Below are positions 62,670-64,000 of a stretch of 64,000 nt of DNA, piece after piece. The position numbers and the translations under genes are program-made. Where the stretch lies: NCBI GenBank assembly GCA_943737045.1, contig CALSFV010000210.1, forward strand, positions 868,001 to 932,000, in the 5' to 3' direction. Positions within the stretch are counted from its first letter, which is position 1; every line of letters begins with the position of its first letter. Under the pieces are notes generated by a model, which was not told the origin of the DNA, ran no database searches, and was given only the letters and a program-made list of their open reading frames with translations. Source of the stretch: Parapristionchus giblindavisi (taxonomy: Eukaryota; Nematoda; Chromadorea; Rhabditida; Diplogasteridae).

Positions 62670-63377
62670 TAGCTTCCTCACGCACCATTAGCCCCTCACA
62701 ATGATGATTGTCAGCGGTGAAGGGTCACCAATAGGGAAGAGGGCCCTAAGCACACGCACAATAACGTTCAGCTTCGAAATGTGTGAACAAACACACAACA
62801 CGCCACTCATACGCTAGCATCAAATACTTTTTTTGGATAATCGAACAATGCAGTGGCCATCCTTGGCGTTGGGATACATGCTCTCTCTCCGTCTAGAGGA
62901 TTTGTTACTGTATCTGTGAAATAGAATATACACGCGCAGACTTTTTTCACGGATACGGATGAAAACTTCACGGATACGGATGAAAGGGTATTCATGCCAG
63001 TTGCCCTCCGTGCCTCTTCCTTTCAAAAATAGCGCAATTTACAGGAAGAAGAGACAAGCACATGTAAAAAAGGTGATCCGAATATATTTTAACCAAGACC
63101 GAGCCAAGGCTTATGAAGTTAGCAATGTTAGCCGGGCACTAAAGCAATGGCAGACGTGGGATGTCCACAACCCCCAGTTAGGCAGTGACATGTTATCCTG
63201 GCGCGAACCCGGGATAGACGATGCACAGTCATCGAATAATGTCAAAATGCACCAGCTCTCATCAGGAAAAAAACATATTCGGAAATAAGCGTATGAGAAA
63301 CATTTGTATGACGTGGCGCAGTTACTTTGCGACCAAAAAAATTGTACAGAAACGGTAAAAAAGTGAAGACAATATAC
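62670..63377. other. No gene recognised; one 109-codon frame of doubtful value
   Basis: The plus strand is open at 62959-63288 with a basic N-terminal part and no recognised motif. A short direct repeat tcacggatacggatgaaa lies at 62947-62984. Nothing else supported. Confidence 0.35.
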
Positions 63378-63719
63378 CTTGTCAAGGTCACGGGAGTTGT
63401 AGCTGCTACTCGATCGATGAGACCGCGTCGAGGCAGTTCAAGTACCTGAAATTATTGTAAATCAAACAACGCGATCATGGGCTTTGAATCATACGAGCAA
63501 CAACGATGAATACTCCGAATAAAGATAAGTAAATGAGGGAAATTGAGGTTTGTCAACGTTGAAAGAGGACGGAGAAGGATGAAGATCGAAAAGAATAAGG
63601 GAGAGACGAAGGATATAGGGGGGATAGGAAGTGGGAGAGATGAAACAGCGAAAGAGCTAGACACGAACACAGGTGTTTGAATCCATGCACGATTCAAGTA
63701 AAATTCGTGCAATTAATGG

Positions 63720-63905
63720 CATGATCTAGCATGTAATATACTCGAATCATGCATGGATTATTCGTGATCATGCATGGATTCTGGATTCTAGCAAGATCAC
63801 GGAAAATTCGTGCGTGATCACGGAAGATCCATGCATGATCACGAACCACGGATATTTCATGCATGGTCACGCATGGAATGTCGAATCGTGCATGATTATA
63901 CTTGT
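63720..63905 (+). repeat. Degenerate repeats of the palindrome ATGCATGATC/GATCATGCAT
   Basis: At least eight variants of (g)atcatgcatgg / ccatgcatgatc in 185 bp, in both orientations because the core is near-palindromic. Confidence 0.75.
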
Positions 63906-64000
63906 ATTCGTGGTCATGCAAGGATTTTAACACGTGAGGGACGGACAGGTAGATGAAGATAAGGAGAGGATATAGCCATAATCGAATGACGAAACATAAA

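Larger units (their letters stand above)
60351..63445 (-). pseudogene. Cluster of exon-like segments, unidentified
   Basis: Minus-strand segments bounded by acceptor and donor consensus: 63445-63378 (VLELPRRGLIDRVAATTPVT), 62171-62103 (RITNVDNVRAAPLSHVA), 61941-61845 (SADVNHDGDGVCIDE, an EF-hand-like acidic loop one residue too long, then two stops), 61335-61178 (GMERITVFSSYTSSS and EVDVLILDDD, shifting to LYTENGTVSSQ), and 60500-60351 (LFTESVASSSQ). The last two share a similar 3' end and donor (RLYTENGTVSSQ|gtatg and RLFTESVASSSQ|gtatg), so they are probably duplicates. Each needs shifts or has stops. Low certainty; they may belong to one decayed gene. Confidence 0.3.

Noticed and set aside
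62959..63288. 109-codon plus-strand frame
   Set aside because: No recognised motif, no splice or promoter context; kept only as a doubtful note in the annotation.

Overview
This window looks like repeat-dominated nuclear DNA of an invertebrate animal. A nematode is my best guess, from the style of the non-LTR reverse-transcriptase tails, the many TACCGTAATC and GGTACTGTAG motifs, small exons in AT-rich introns, and coding matches to metazoan proteins (ACK kinase, SF3B3, SF3B1, L1-type adhesion protein). The species call is inference. I found no intact protein-coding gene, no rRNA, tRNA or CRISPR array, and nothing prokaryotic.

Layout. 1-23,590: a near-perfect head-to-tail satellite array with a 321-bp monomer (about 74 copies), itself an old dimer, with higher-order periods of 1,284 and 2,169 bp and a switch of variant composition near 13.3 kb. 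23,590-26,610: a diverged 321-bp relative of the same satellite in the opposite orientation, interrupted by a truncated retrotransposon and by a 0.5-kb insertion flanked by 20-bp repeats. 26.8-34.3 kb, plus strand: one exon resembling the Sin3-interaction segment of MAD/MXD repressors, then four collinear exons of an ACK-family kinase with frame breaks, then three clean exons of splicing factor SF3B3. Microsatellites and a 1.45-kb 21-bp minisatellite fill their introns. 35.2-37.4 kb: a 2.2-kb foldback element. 38.0-38.4 kb: a GC-rich island with a TATA/initiator pair. 39.6-50.2 kb, minus strand: six exons of an L1/neuroglian/SAX-7-like protein (parts of three Ig domains), with the missing pieces replaced by nested foldback transposons. 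50.4-53.1 kb: more foldbacks. 53.2-58.5 kb, minus strand: four phase-compatible exons of an unidentified protein. 59.0-59.7 kb, minus strand: a broken SF3B1 piece. 59.8-64 kb: further exon-like segments and small repeats.

Interpretation. The coding material is a mosaic of pieces from at least five conserved genes, several visibly decayed, in a bed of satellite and MITEs. At least seven MITE copies have 8-bp (or near-8-bp) target duplications typical of hAT elements; other foldbacks end like Tc1/mariner. Two insertion events can be checked inside the window against uninterrupted copies. A TGATCTTTGATCT motif lies just upstream of many of the 3' splice sites, whichever gene the exon comes from. 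The window reads as a gene-fragment graveyard beside a large satellite block; assembly error is the main alternative for the single-base frame breaks.
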